NCBI GenBank assembly: GCA_012719855.1
Contig: JAAXZN010000001.1
Coordinates: 62,001 to 126,000, forward strand
From: Serratia liquefaciens
GTDB lineage: Bacteria; Pseudomonadota; Gammaproteobacteria; Enterobacterales; Enterobacteriaceae
DNA: 64,000 bases
Reading direction: 5' to 3'
Below are positions 50,953-60,563 of the stretch, piece by piece. Within the stretch, counting starts at the first letter, position 1, and each line of letters begins with the position of its first letter. Both the position numbers and the translations under genes were made by a program. A model generated the notes under the pieces. The model was not told the origin of the DNA and did no database searches. It was given only the letters and a program-made list of their open reading frames with translations.

Positions 50953-51005
50953 TGGTTAGATAAAAAAGTTTCGAAATAAATACTCTTTTACGAGGAGGTA
51001 ACGAA

Positions 51006-51521
51006 ATGCCACTGCTGGATAGCTTCACCGTAGACCATACCCGCATGGCAGCCCCGGCTGTCCGCGTCGCGAAAACCATGAAAACTCCTCATGGCGATAC
51101 CATCACCGTGTTCGATCTGCGCTTCTGTCGACCGAACCTGGAAGTGATGCCAGAGCGCGGCATTCATACGCTGGAACACCTGTTTGCCGGCTTTATGCGT
51201 GACCACCTGAATGGTCAGGGCGTCGAGATTATCGATATCTCCCCAATGGGATGCCGCACCGGTTTCTACATGAGCCTGATTGGCGTGCCGGAAGAGCAGC
51301 GTGTTGCCGATGCGTGGAAAGCGGCGATGGCCGACGTGCTGAAAGTGACTGACCAGCGTAAAATTCCTGAGTTGAATGAATTCCAGTGCGGGACTTACCA
51401 TATGCACTCGCTGGAAGAAGCGCAGGAAATCGCGAAGCACATTCTTGACCATGACGTCGTAGTGAACCACAACGAAGAGCTGGCGCTGCCGAAAGAGAAG
51501 CTGCAGGAACTGCACATCTAG
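51006..51521 (+). CDS. luxS: S-ribosylhomocysteine lyase
   Basis: Cleaves S-ribosylhomocysteine to homocysteine and the precursor of autoinducer-2. The 171 residues show metal ligands H54, H58 (HTLEH) and C128 (FQCGTYHMH), and catalytic Cys83 (MGCRTGFY). A strong GGAGG site precedes the ATG. A terminator follows. Confidence 0.97.
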   Translation: MPLLDSFTVDHTRMAAPAVRVAKTMKTPHGDTITVFDLRFCRPNLEVMPERGIHTLEHLFAGFMRDHLNGQGVEIIDISPMGCRTGFYMSLIGVPEEQRVADAWKAAMADVLKVTDQRKIPELNEFQCGTYHMHSLEEAQEIAKHILDHDVVVNHNEELALPKEKLQELHI

Positions 51522-51542
51522 TTCGTCCCGGGCTACAACGAT

Positions 51543-51571
51543 AAAAAAGACGCGATTTTCGCGTCTTTTTT
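51543..51571. terminator. Bidirectional terminator between luxS and yfjD
   Basis: GACGCGA and TCGCGTC form a 7-bp stem flanked by A6 and T6 runs, so it can act on both converging transcripts. Confidence 0.88.
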
Positions 51572-51587
51572 CCTTTCTGGCGGGCGG

Positions 51588-52877
51588 TCAGCGTTGCTGA
51601 ACGCTGGACTGCAGCGATTTGATCGGCGTGACGCGTACCTGTTTGATCATATTGTCCTGCACGTCGAGGATACTGATGTCGTAATGGCCGATGCGGACTC
51701 GGGTGCCGACTTCCGGGATCTCTTCCAGCTCTTCCAAAAGCATGCCGTTGATGGTGCGCGCATCGGTGGCCGGCAACGTCCAGTTGAATGCCTTGTTTAA
51801 CTCGCGCACGTTGGCAGTACCATCGATCAGTACGGAGCCGTCACTTTGCGGATTTACCTCTTCTGCCAGCGTTGGTGACATGGACGTGGTGAAATCGCCG
51901 ACGATCTCCTCCAGGATATCTTCGACCGTCACCAGCCCCTGAATATCACCGTATTCATCGACCACGATGCCGACTTTCTCTTTGTTGCGTTGAAACTTCA
52001 CCAACTGGACGTTCAGCGGCGTACCTTCAGGCACGTAGTAAATTTCGTCGGCGGCGCGCAGCAGGTTCTCCTTGTTGAACTCTTTCTTCTCGGTCATCAG
52101 GCGGTAGGCTTCACGTACCCGCAGCATGCCGATGGCATCATCCAGCGAGGTACGGTACAGCACGATGCGACCGTGCGGGGAGTGAGTCAGCTGACGCATG
52201 ATCGACTTCCAGTCGTCGTTGACATCGATGCCGACAATCTCATTGCGTGGCACCATAATGTCATCGACCGTCACCTTCTCCAGATCCAACACCGAGATCA
52301 GCATGTCCTGATTGCGGCGAGAAATCTGCGAGTGCGATTCCTTCACAATGGTGCGCAGCTCGTCCTTGCTGACTGCATCGCTGATCCGCACATTGGTGCG
52401 AATGCCGAACAGCCGTAAAATCAGCGTGGTGATGCCATTGAGCAGCCATACCAGCGGGAACATCACCTTTTGCAGCGGTGCCAGCAAGAAGCTGCTGGGG
52501 AATGCAATGCGTTCCGGATACAGGGCGGCAAAGGTTTTTGGCAGCACTTCGGCGAACAGCAGCACGGCGAAGGTCAGGACGCCGGTGGCGATGGCAACGC
52601 CTAAATCGCCATACAGGCGCATGCCGACAATGGTGGCCAGCGCCGAAGCCAGAATGTTGACCAGGTTATTGCCAATCAGCACCAGGCCTATCAGACGATC
52701 CGGTTTTTGCAGCAGCTTTTCGACCCGGCGGGCGGAGCGGTTGCCCTGCTTGGAGAGATGACGCAGACGATAGCGGTTCAGCGTCATCATGCCGGTTTCG
52801 GATGCTGAGAAGTAAGCGGAAACCACAATCATGACCACCAGGATAATGATCAGGGTCCCTGTCGAAACGTGCTCCAA
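51588..52877 (-). CDS. yfjD: CNNM/CorC-type transporter-associated protein (YfjD)
   Basis: A 429-residue protein with an N-terminal CNNM (DUF21) membrane domain (about 5-180), two CBS domains (about 205-330; VTVDDIMVPRNEIVGID) and a C-terminal CorC_HlyC domain. Relatives including Salmonella CorB and human CNNM proteins handle Mg2+ or Co2+ efflux. Followed on the same strand, upstream, by ypjD. The exact substrate is unproven. Confidence 0.9.
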   Translation of the reverse strand: MEHVSTGTLIIILVVMIVVSAYFSASETGMMTLNRYRLRHLSKQGNRSARRVEKLLQKPDRLIGLVLIGNNLVNILASALATIVGMRLYGDLGVAIATGVLTFAVLLFAEVLPKTFAALYPERIAFPSSFLLAPLQKVMFPLVWLLNGITTLILRLFGIRTNVRISDAVSKDELRTIVKESHSQISRRNQDMLISVLDLEKVTVDDIMVPRNEIVGIDVNDDWKSIMRQLTHSPHGRIVLYRTSLDDAIGMLRVREAYRLMTEKKEFNKENLLRAADEIYYVPEGTPLNVQLVKFQRNKEKVGIVVDEYGDIQGLVTVEDILEEIVGDFTTSMSPTLAEEVNPQSDGSVLIDGTANVRELNKAFNWTLPATDARTINGMLLEELEEIPEVGTRVRIGHYDISILDVQDNMIKQVRVTPIKSLQSSVQQR

Positions 52878-52917
52878 CGCGGTATTCCTTATGTATAGAG
52901 AAAGAGTGCCTGAGAGC

Positions 52918-53709
52918 TTAGCGAACCATCACTTGCTGAATCAGACGGCTGCCAAAGTAGGCGAGCGTGAGCAGGAAGGCACCGGCAAAGCTGAACCAAA
53001 CGACGCGGCGACCGCGCCAGCCTTCGTGATAATGGCCCCACAGCAAGACGATATACACAAACCACGCCATGATGGACAGCACGGCTTTGTGCACGTTCTC
53101 TTTGCTGAACAGGTTATCCATATAAAGCAGCCCGGTGCACAGCGTGAGCGTGAGCAACACGACGCCAATCTGGGTGATGTGGAACATCTTGCGTTCGATG
53201 CTCATCAGCGGCGGCATATCGGCGCTGAAAGACAGCTTTTTGTTTTTCAGCAGGTAATCCAGCCAGGCCAGTTGCAGCGCATACAGCGCGGCAATGATCA
53301 GCGTAGCGTAGGAGAACAGCGCCAGGCCGATATGTACCATCAGTTCCGGGCTGGCTTCCAGATGCGTAATAAACTCACCCGGCATAAAGCTGGCGAAGGC
53401 CAGGTTGATCATCGCAAAGCTGTAAACGATAGGCAGCAGGAACCAGCCGCGGTCGCGCGAAGCCACGAAGGTCATGACCGAGCAAATGATCAGGCTGACT
53501 ATCGAACCTATGTTCAGCAAGCTGAGATTTTGCCCGGCGCTGACGTCAAAGATACGCTGCTGAAGTGCGATGGCGTGGCAAATTAGCGCCACCACCGCCG
53601 AGACGAGAGCAAGCCGACGGTATGCGCTGTTCTTCCGCAACAAGCTGGGAATAATCAGTCCAAGGCTGAGCAGGTAGGCGATCAAAGCCACAATGGAGAA
53701 AACTGGCAT
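52918..53709 (-). CDS. ypjD: Inner-membrane protein YpjD (cytochrome c assembly family)
   Basis: A 263-residue protein, the same length as E. coli YpjD, with about eight hydrophobic segments and the CcsA/CcmC-like block HIGLALFSYATLIIAALYALQL in pieces. No heme role is proven. I took ATG 53709; a longer frame runs upstream across the divergent promoter toward ffh and is rejected. Divergent from ffh. Confidence 0.9.
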   Translation of the reverse strand: MPVFSIVALIAYLLSLGLIIPSLLRKNSAYRRLALVSAVVALICHAIALQQRIFDVSAGQNLSLLNIGSIVSLIICSVMTFVASRDRGWFLLPIVYSFAMINLAFASFMPGEFITHLEASPELMVHIGLALFSYATLIIAALYALQLAWLDYLLKNKKLSFSADMPPLMSIERKMFHITQIGVVLLTLTLCTGLLYMDNLFSKENVHKAVLSIMAWFVYIVLLWGHYHEGWRGRRVVWFSFAGAFLLTLAYFGSRLIQQVMVR

Positions 53710-53878
53710 AGCGTTTAATTTTGCTTCGACGTGGTGAATTGGATTGTCAGTATAGCGTCGAGCGCGTCCCACTCCAACCGATCTCCAACGCTGAGGCAGA
53801 GATCCTCTACGCTTCGTGTTATAATCGCCGCAATTATGTCGCCAGAGCGGCCTGTCATTACACGTTGAGCATGAGACG

Positions 53879-55240
53879 ATGTTTGAAAATTTAACCGATC
53901 GTTTGTCGCGCACCCTGCGCAATATCAGCGGCCGTGGGCGGCTGACCGAAGAAAATATCAAGGAAACCCTGCGTGAAGTGCGCATGGCATTGCTGGAAGC
54001 GGACGTTGCGCTGCCGGTCGTGCGGGACTTTATCAACCGTGTGAAAGAGAGCGCGGTGGGTCATGAAGTCAACAAAAGCCTGACGCCGGGGCAAGAGTTC
54101 GTCAAGATCGTCAAGAGCGAGCTGATTGCCGCGATGGGCGAAGTGAACACCGAACTGAACCTGGCGGCGCAACCGCCGGCAGTGGTGCTGATGGCGGGCC
54201 TGCAAGGTGCCGGTAAAACCACCAGCGTCGCCAAACTCGGCAAGTTCCTGAAGGAAAAACAGAAGAAAAAGGTTTTGGTGGTTTCCGCCGACGTTTATCG
54301 CCCTGCGGCGATCAAACAGCTGGAAACCCTGGCGGAAAGCGTCGCTATCGACTTCTTCCCGTCTGATGTCAAAGAAAAACCGATCGACATCGTTAACCGT
54401 GCACTGCAACAGGCCAAGCTGAAGTTCTACGACGTACTGATCGTCGATACCGCCGGTCGTTTGCACGTTGACGAAGCGATGATGGACGAGATTAAGCAGG
54501 TACACGCGGCGATCAAGCCGGTAGAAACCCTGTTTGTGGTCGACGCCATGACCGGCCAGGATGCTGCCAACACCGCCAAAGCCTTTAATGAAGCGTTGCC
54601 GCTGACCGGTGTGGTACTGACCAAGGTCGACGGTGATGCGCGTGGCGGTGCCGCGTTGTCTATCCGTCACATCACGGGCAAGCCGATCAAGTTCCTTGGC
54701 GTGGGCGAGAAGACCGAAGCGCTGGAGCCCTTCCATCCGGACCGCGTGGCATCACGCATTCTCGGCATGGGCGATGTGCTGTCGCTGATCGAAGATATCG
54801 AAAGCAAAGTTGACCGCGAGCAGGCGGAGAAACTGGCTAACAAGCTGAAGAAAGGTGACGGTTTTGATCTGACCGACTTCCTGGAACAGCTGAAGCAGAT
54901 GCGTAACATGGGCGGTATGGCCAGCATGCTGAGCAAACTGCCTGGCGCCGGCCAACTGCCGGACAATGTGAAATCGCAAATGGACGACAAGGTTCTGGTG
55001 CGTATGGAAGCAATCATCAACTCGATGACGCTGAAAGAGCGCGCCAAACCGGAAATCATCAAAGGCTCGCGCAAGCGCCGCATTGCGATGGGTTCCGGTA
55101 TGCAGGTGCAGGATGTAAACCGCTTGTTGAAGCAGTTCGACGAAATGCAGCGCATGATGAAAAAGATGAAGAAAGGCGGAATGGCGAAGATGATGCGCGG
55201 CATGAAAGGTATGATGCCGCCGGGCTTCCCAGGCCGCTGA
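53879..55240 (+). CDS. ffh: Signal recognition particle protein Ffh
   Basis: The SRP GTPase that binds signal sequences and 4.5S RNA for membrane targeting. The 453 residues equal E. coli. N and G domains (GLQGAGKTTSVAKLG; DTAGR; TKVDGDARGGAA) precede a Met-rich M domain (MRNMGGMASMLSKLPG; MQRMMKKMKKGGMAKMM). Confidence 0.97.
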   Translation: MFENLTDRLSRTLRNISGRGRLTEENIKETLREVRMALLEADVALPVVRDFINRVKESAVGHEVNKSLTPGQEFVKIVKSELIAAMGEVNTELNLAAQPPAVVLMAGLQGAGKTTSVAKLGKFLKEKQKKKVLVVSADVYRPAAIKQLETLAESVAIDFFPSDVKEKPIDIVNRALQQAKLKFYDVLIVDTAGRLHVDEAMMDEIKQVHAAIKPVETLFVVDAMTGQDAANTAKAFNEALPLTGVVLTKVDGDARGGAALSIRHITGKPIKFLGVGEKTEALEPFHPDRVASRILGMGDVLSLIEDIESKVDREQAEKLANKLKKGDGFDLTDFLEQLKQMRNMGGMASMLSKLPGAGQLPDNVKSQMDDKVLVRMEAIINSMTLKERAKPEIIKGSRKRRIAMGSGMQVQDVNRLLKQFDEMQRMMKKMKKGGMAKMMRGMKGMMPPGFPGR

Positions 55241-55401
55241 CAGGCGCTTGCCCTCTGGGGTGAGCGTGTTTAAGCATTTGCCGTTCGCGGCAAAAACCGC
55301 TCGAAATATTGCTGGCCGAAAAAAGTAGTTGATAGCGATCTACGCTTTAGATTGCTTTTTGCGCCAAAATGAGTAAAATTTTCGGGCTTTTTATATTGCA
55401 A

Positions 55402-55437
55402 CCGGGCCCCGTTCCCTCAATGGGGCCCGGCTGTTTT
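55402..55437 (+). terminator. ffh terminator / attenuator before rpsP
   Basis: CCGGGCCCC and GGGGCCCGG form a perfect 9-bp stem with an 11-nt loop, followed by CTGTTTTATT. It lies about 20 nt before the rpsP start, so it could also regulate the ribosomal protein operon. Confidence 0.75.
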
Positions 55438-55456
55438 ATTAACTAAAGAGGATGTT

Positions 55457-55705
55457 ATGGTAACAATTCGTTTGGCACGTGGCGGCGCTAAAAAGCGTCC
55501 GTTCTATCAAGTAGTAGTGACCGACAGCCGCAATGCTCGTGATGGTCGTTTCATCGAGCGCGTAGGCTTCTTCAACCCGATCGCATCTGGTCAGGCTGAA
55601 GCACTGCGTCTGGACCTGGACCGCATCGAACATTGGGTCGGTCTGGGTGCAACCGTTTCTGATCGCGTTCACGCGCTGATCAAAGACGCTAAGAAAGCAG
55701 CTTAA
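55457..55705 (+). CDS. rpsP: 30S ribosomal protein S16
   Basis: An 82-residue 30S subunit protein with the family N-terminus [21 protein letters not shown]. First gene of the rpsP-rimM-trmD-rplS operon. AGAGG precedes the ATG. Confidence 0.97.
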   Translation: MVTIRLARGGAKKRPFYQVVVTDSRNARDGRFIERVGFFNPIASGQAEALRLDLDRIEHWVGLGATVSDRVHALIKDAKKAA

Positions 55706-55723
55706 TCTGTCGCGGTGGTGGCA

Positions 55724-56272
55724 ATGAGCAAGCAACTCAAACCGGTAGCACCTAAGCAGCCGATTGTACTCGGTAAAATGGGGTCTACTTACGGCATTCG
55801 TGGTTGGCTCAGAGTATTTTCATCCACCGAGAACGCCGAAAGCATTTTTGACTATCAGCCGTGGTTTATCCAGCGGGCGGGTCAATGGCAGCTTGTCGAG
55901 TTGGAAGACTGGAAGCGCCACAGTCAGGATCTGATCATCAAAGTCAAAGGCGTTGACGATCGGGATGCTGCGAATCTACTGACCAATTGCGAAATTCTGG
56001 TGGATTCGGAACAACTTCCTCCACTGGTGGGTGATGATTACTACTGGAAAGACCTTATGGGTTGCCAGGTAGTCACGACCACCGGGTACGAACTGGGTAA
56101 AGTCGTCGATATGATGGAAACCGGTTCAAACGACGTGATGGTGGTGAAAGCTAACCTGAAAGATGCGTTCGGCATGAAGGAGCGGTTGGTCCCGTTTCTT
56201 CATGGGCAGGTTATCAAGAAAGTCGATCTCACTGCTCGCGTGATTGAAGCAGATTGGGATCCTGGTTTTTGA
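55724..56272 (+). CDS. rimM: Ribosome maturation factor RimM
   Basis: Binds S19 and assists 30S head maturation. The product is 182 residues from ATG 55724 ([13 protein letters not shown]), aligning with E. coli; the GTGs at 55715 and 55718 are also in frame. The PRC-barrel half ends [15 protein letters not shown]. Confidence 0.95.
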   Translation: MSKQLKPVAPKQPIVLGKMGSTYGIRGWLRVFSSTENAESIFDYQPWFIQRAGQWQLVELEDWKRHSQDLIIKVKGVDDRDAANLLTNCEILVDSEQLPPLVGDDYYWKDLMGCQVVTTTGYELGKVVDMMETGSNDVMVVKANLKDAFGMKERLVPFLHGQVIKKVDLTARVIEADWDPGF

Positions 56273-56324
56273 CCTCCGAATTAAACGGTCGAAACAAGTG
56301 GAATGACAGTATGGGGATTGGCTT

Positions 56325-57092
56325 GTGTTCATTGGTATTGTAAGCCTGTTTCCTGAGATGTTCCGCGCAATCACCGATTACGGGGTGACTGGCCGGGCAG
56401 TAAAAAATGGCCTGCTGAGCGTGCAGTGTTGGAGTCCGCGTGACTTCACCTACGACCGGCATCGTACCGTGGACGATCGCCCTTATGGCGGCGGCCCGGG
56501 AATGTTGATGATGGTGCAACCCTTGCGGGAAGCCATTCATGCAGCAAAAGCAGCGGCAGGCGAGGGAGCAAAGGTGATTTATCTGTCACCTCAGGGGCGT
56601 AAGTTGGATCAAACCGGCGTACGCGAACTGGCGGCCAACCCGAAGATGATTCTGGTGTGCGGTCGTTATGAAGGGGTAGATGAGCGCGTAATCCAAACCG
56701 AAATTGATGAAGAATGGTCAATCGGCGATTACGTCCTCAGCGGCGGAGAACTGCCGGCAATGACCCTGATTGATTCAGTCGCCCGTTTTATACCGGGTGT
56801 ACTGGGCCATCAGGCCTCAGCAGAAGAAGATTCTTTTGTCGATGGATTGCTGGACTGCCCGCACTATACCCGTCCTGAGGTGTTGGAAGGGGTGGAGGTT
56901 CCGCCAGTCTTACTGTCGGGCAACCATGCCGAGATACGTCGCTGGCGCTTAAAGCAGTCGCTGGGCCGTACCTGGCTTAGAAGACCTGAACTTCTAGAAA
57001 GCCTAGCTCTGACTGACGAGCAAGCGGTGTTGCTGGCTGAGTTCCAACGGGAACATCAGGCCAAGCAACAGGACTATGAAGGGAACGTCTGA
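56325..57092 (+). CDS. trmD: tRNA (guanine-N1)-methyltransferase
   Basis: Methylates G37 of tRNAs ending the anticodon loop, preventing +1 frameshifts. The 255 residues equal E. coli. SPOUT-knot motifs [12 protein letters not shown] and [13 protein letters not shown] bind SAM. The start is GTG at 56325 ([13 protein letters not shown]). Confidence 0.96.
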   Translation: MFIGIVSLFPEMFRAITDYGVTGRAVKNGLLSVQCWSPRDFTYDRHRTVDDRPYGGGPGMLMMVQPLREAIHAAKAAAGEGAKVIYLSPQGRKLDQTGVRELAANPKMILVCGRYEGVDERVIQTEIDEEWSIGDYVLSGGELPAMTLIDSVARFIPGVLGHQASAEEDSFVDGLLDCPHYTRPEVLEGVEVPPVLLSGNHAEIRRWRLKQSLGRTWLRRPELLESLALTDEQAVLLAEFQREHQAKQQDYEGNV

Positions 57093-57131
57093 GCAATTGG
57101 CTCGACGGGACCGATATATCAGTTTACCTAG

Positions 57132-57503
<372 letters not shown>

Positions 57504-57530
57504 CGCTGCATCCAAAAGTTAATAGCTATG

Positions 57531-57563
57531 AAGGGGTTGGCACTGTGCCAACCCCTTTTTTTA
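57531..57563 (+). terminator. Terminator of the rpsP-rplS operon
   Basis: AAGGGGTTGGCAC pairs with GTGCCAACCCCTT and a run of T follows. Very strong. Confidence 0.93.
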
Positions 57564-57632
57564 TGCCTGCAGATCGGGGATTGCATCTGCAAGATGCGAA
57601 AATGCTCCCAGGATGTCTGTTTTTACAGGCAT

Positions 57633-57655
57633 AAAAAAGCCTGCGTTTGCAGGCT
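57633..57655 (-). terminator. Terminator of the ogr-like gene
   Basis: On the minus strand AGCCTGC-AAAC-GCAGGCT is followed by TTTTT, 8 nt past the ogr-like stop. Confidence 0.85.
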
Positions 57656-57662
57656 CTTTGCA

Positions 57663-57881
57663 TTACAGCGCCGCGGCGCGCTGTTTGCTTTTTTCCGGAT
57701 GCGGCTGCGCAGGAACGATATCGCCAGGCTTTACAATCACGCGCGCGACAGACTCGTGCGTGGCAAAGGTACAGCTGCAGTTAATGTTTTGGCATTGGTG
57801 ATAGCGCTCTTTGGTCGCTTCGCTTAGATAACGGCTGGAGCGAGTATGGGCCACGCTACCGCAGAGTGGACAGTGCATCAT
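57663..57881 (-). CDS. Orphan P2 Ogr/Delta-type zinc-finger activator
   Basis: A 72-residue protein, the same length as phage P2 Ogr. Zinc ligands C4, C7, C30 and C35 have the P2 spacing (C-x2-C-x22-C-x4-C) and the stretch SRYLSEATKERYHQCQN is close to P2. Ogr activates P2 late promoters and those of satellite P4. No other phage gene is recognised nearby, so this is a retained prophage end gene or a domesticated activator. The ATG at 57881 follows AAGGGGG. A LexA-box promoter lies about 190 bp upstream and a terminator follows. Confidence 0.92.
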   Translation of the reverse strand: MMHCPLCGSVAHTRSSRYLSEATKERYHQCQNINCSCTFATHESVARVIVKPGDIVPAQPHPEKSKQRAAAL

Positions 57882-58063
57882 AAAAACCCCCTTGCAATAT
57901 TTTAAGTGAAAACGGGTTGGGCATTGAGCCACAATCAAAATCAGTAGCCTGCCCAATTAGGGGGAAGTTACACCCCAGCTCATTAACGGACACTCCTGAT
58001 GGTGGTAACGGCTTCAGCCGCGATGATTGAGTTTGCTCATGCTCTGCACCCATTCAATTAATA
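57882..58063 (-). other. 5' leader of the ogr-like transcript
   Basis: About 180 nt between the SOS promoter and the ogr-like start. An open frame of 65 codons (ATG at 58053, ending 57856) spans it and overlaps the ogr-like start, but has no ribosome binding site and no recognised similarity, so it is not called as a gene. Confidence 0.4.
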
Positions 58064-58079
58064 CTGTGTATACATACAG
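58064..58079 (-). promoter_or_regulatory. LexA (SOS) box upstream of the ogr-like gene
   Basis: CTGTGTATACATACAG matches CTGT-N8-ACAG with an extended TA/TA palindrome, comparable to the recA box. It overlaps the -10 of the promoter at 58079-58106. Confidence 0.85.
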
Positions 58080-58106
58080 TATTAAGCTATTTGCTAAACT
58101 CGTCAA
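58079..58106 (-). promoter_or_regulatory. Promoter reading toward the ogr-like gene
   Basis: On the minus strand, -35 TTGACG (58106-58101) and -10 TAATAC (58084-58079) with a 16-bp spacer. The -10 abuts the LexA box, so LexA would occlude RNA polymerase. Confidence 0.75.
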
Positions 58107-58156
58107 TAGTAAACGTTATGTTTTTAGCAAAATGTCTAAATTTGATTTTCAGGCAT

Positions 58157-58182
58157 AAAAAAAGCCCATCAATGATGGGCTT
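58157..58182 (-). terminator. Terminator of the DUF481 gene
   Basis: On the minus strand GCCCATC-ATT-GATGGGC is followed by TTTTTTT. It separates the DUF481 gene from the SOS promoter downstream. Confidence 0.9.
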
Positions 58183-58213
58183 AGTCGTATAACAGGTGCA
58201 GAAGCGAGAAGGA

Positions 58214-58978
58214 TTACAAACCGTACACCAGGCTGATAGAAGTGGTGGTGTCGGTATTCTTCGGCGCAGAGGCTGGAGGCTTGCTGTTGTAAGTCACGGT
58301 GTAAGCCAGACGCAACGCGAACTTCTCATTGATGGCGACGCTGAGTGCGGTTTCGGAGTTCAGCGTGGTTTCTTCGTTCGCCAGAGCGGAAACGCCTTCA
58401 GAGAACTTGGTGTTGTCGGTCAGCTGGTATGAATAGTTGGCTGCGCCGTAAGCCAGTGCTTTGGTTGAACGCCCGCCGCCATGGTATTCGTCGTGACGTA
58501 CGCCCGGACCGAATTCAACTCGCAGATCGCTAAGCGGCCCATTGAGGATTTGGCGACCATAACCGCCGGTCAGCGTGGAACGGGAATCATAGCCGTTGAA
58601 GCGGTCGCTCAGCCAACTTGCCTGACCGAACAGGTAGTTGCGGTCGGAAAGATTATAACGGGTACGGCCGCCGGCCTGATACTTCTCTGACGAGCGCACG
58701 TTGGAGGATGTGGTGTTGTTGGCCGCTCCCCAAAGGCTGTAGGCGGCATCGCTGTTGAACCAGGTCATGCTGGTATTGGCCAACAGGGTAGAGCTTTGTG
58801 AGTTGCCTGACTGCGAGTTGTAACCGGCCTGGACGTTGCCTTCAAACGGTTTTTTCGCGGTGGCCGGATCGTCCATCGCGGTGAAAAGCGTATTGTCGGC
58901 AAGAGCTGAAACACTGGTGAAAGTCGTTAAGCAGCTAATGAACAGCGGAATAGCGCGGCGAGCGCGTAAAGAGAGCAT
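58214..58978 (-). CDS. DUF481 (YdiY-like) outer-membrane protein
   Basis: A 254-residue protein with a signal peptide ending near ALA (about residue 27) and alternating beta-strand patterns ending in an aromatic/hydrophobic strand (TTTSISLVYGL), typical of a small outer-membrane barrel. E. coli YdiY (acid-inducible) is a relative. Function unknown. Monocistronic. Confidence 0.85.
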   Translation of the reverse strand: MLSLRARRAIPLFISCLTTFTSVSALADNTLFTAMDDPATAKKPFEGNVQAGYNSQSGNSQSSTLLANTSMTWFNSDAAYSLWGAANNTTSSNVRSSEKYQAGGRTRYNLSDRNYLFGQASWLSDRFNGYDSRSTLTGGYGRQILNGPLSDLRVEFGPGVRHDEYHGGGRSTKALAYGAANYSYQLTDNTKFSEGVSALANEETTLNSETALSVAINEKFALRLAYTVTYNSKPPASAPKNTDTTTSISLVYGL

Positions 58979-59216
58979 TTTTGATCCAGTTGTTAAGAGT
59001 GGTTATAAGTGATTTCGGTCACATTATATCGGTTCGCCATTGCGACCAAAATAGCGACTATTAGCTTAAGTTTTTAATTTTTCCTCCTCACTTATTCACT
59101 TTTCTTCTACTGACTTTTAACGCTGTTAACGGCATAAAATACTGATTGTCATTACTATTTGCAGGGGTAATGATGTTGACGGCAACGGCAGGATCCCGTT
59201 GCCGCCAAGAAAGTGA

Positions 59217-60563
59217 TTACAGGAAGGTGGTGACCAGAAGATACCCGGTGATGCAGGAACACAGCACGCCGATCAGGCCTGGAATAATAAAGCTGTGGTT
59301 GATGATGAATTTGCCGATGCGCGTTGTTCCGGAGCGGTCAAAACCAATACAGGCCAAATCGCTTGGGTAAGTGGGCAAGACGAAGTAACCGTACGCGGCC
59401 GGGAAGAAAGCCAGCAGCATTTTGGGGTCGACACCCAGCTGCAGAGCCATTGGGGCAATGGCGGTGAGCGCAGCTGCCTGGCTGTTAACCAGCTTGGAAA
59501 CCAGAAACAGAACGATCGCGTAAGTCCATGGCTGGCTTTTGACCACATCCTCCAACAGCAGCTTTAAGTCTCCCATATGTGCCTGGAAGAAGGTGTCACT
59601 CATCCACGCCACGCCGAACACGGAAAAAATGGCGACCATACCGGCTTTGAAAACCGCGCCGTTGGCGATATCGCCGGGTTTGACTTTGCAGCCCATCAGA
59701 ATAACGGCGCCGGCTATGAGCATCATCATCTGGATCACCAGATTCATCGACAGCGGTTTCAGTACCCCTTTGGCGTTTGCAAAGAAAGGGCGTAAGTCAG
59801 CGAAGGCCCCCAAAAGTACGACGATGGCGATGGCCGCAAAGAAGATCGCTGTGGACCAGTAAGCCTGCTTGGGGAATCTCTGGTTGAGCAGCGTTTCGGT
59901 GCTGCCAAAAATATAGGCTCGTTGCTCTGGATCTTTGATTTTCTCCTGGAATTCAGCGTCCTTATCCAGATCTTTACCGCGACGCAGGCTCCATAAGGCC
60001 GCCATTAATACCCCGACTAATGAAGCCGGGATCGAAACGGCAAGAATCTCTACCAGCGTGTAAGCTTTGCCAATCCCATGTCCTGCGGCAATGATTGAAA
60101 CCAGGGAGACTACGGCGACGGAAACCGGCGAAGCCGTGATGGCCATTTGAGAGGCGACGGAAGCCACGGCCATTGGGCGTTCTGGGCGGATCCCTTTTTT
60201 GATGGCGATATCGGAAATGATCGGGAACATGGTGTACACCACATGGCCCGTACCGCACAGGAAGGTCAGAGTCCAGGTGGTGAAAGGGGCAAGCAGCGTG
60301 ATGTGCTGAGGGTGGCGGCGCAGCAGTCGCTCTGCATATTGCATCATCACGTTCAAACCGCCGGCAGTTTGCAACACCGAAGCGCAACCTATCACGGCAA
60401 GAATGGTGAGCATAACCTCAACCGGAGGTTTACCTGGCTCCAGCCCGAATATAAAACACAACAGGAATAAACCAATACCGCTTATTAGGCCCAGCCCCAT
60501 ACCGCCAAACCGAGTGCCGACTAATAAACAGATTATAATAATGGAGAACTGCAAAGTGATCAT
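59217..60563 (-). CDS. dcuB: Anaerobic C4-dicarboxylate transporter DcuB
   Basis: A fumarate/succinate antiporter of the Dcu family used in fumarate respiration. The 448 residues (E. coli DcuB 446) have about 10-12 hydrophobic segments and long matches to DcuB: CGTGHVVYT, IRPERPMA, NSQAAAL, and PTYPSDLACIGFDRSGTT in pieces. I did not find a clear FNR site upstream. Monocistronic. Confidence 0.92.
   Translation of the reverse strand: MITLQFSIIIICLLVGTRFGGMGLGLISGIGLFLLCFIFGLEPGKPPVEVMLTILAVIGCASVLQTAGGLNVMMQYAERLLRRHPQHITLLAPFTTWTLTFLCGTGHVVYTMFPIISDIAIKKGIRPERPMAVASVASQMAITASPVSVAVVSLVSIIAAGHGIGKAYTLVEILAVSIPASLVGVLMAALWSLRRGKDLDKDAEFQEKIKDPEQRAYIFGSTETLLNQRFPKQAYWSTAIFFAAIAIVVLLGAFADLRPFFANAKGVLKPLSMNLVIQMMMLIAGAVILMGCKVKPGDIANGAVFKAGMVAIFSVFGVAWMSDTFFQAHMGDLKLLLEDVVKSQPWTYAIVLFLVSKLVNSQAAALTAIAPMALQLGVDPKMLLAFFPAAYGYFVLPTYPSDLACIGFDRSGTTRIGKFIINHSFIIPGLIGVLCSCITGYLLVTTFL

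Noticed and set aside
52831-53586. 251-codon open frame on the plus strand
   Set aside because: Antisense to ypjD and the start of yfjD; the His/Gln-rich translation is typical of shadow frames.
57528-57827. 99-codon plus-strand frame after rplS
   Set aside because: It runs through two terminators and antisense to the ogr-like gene.
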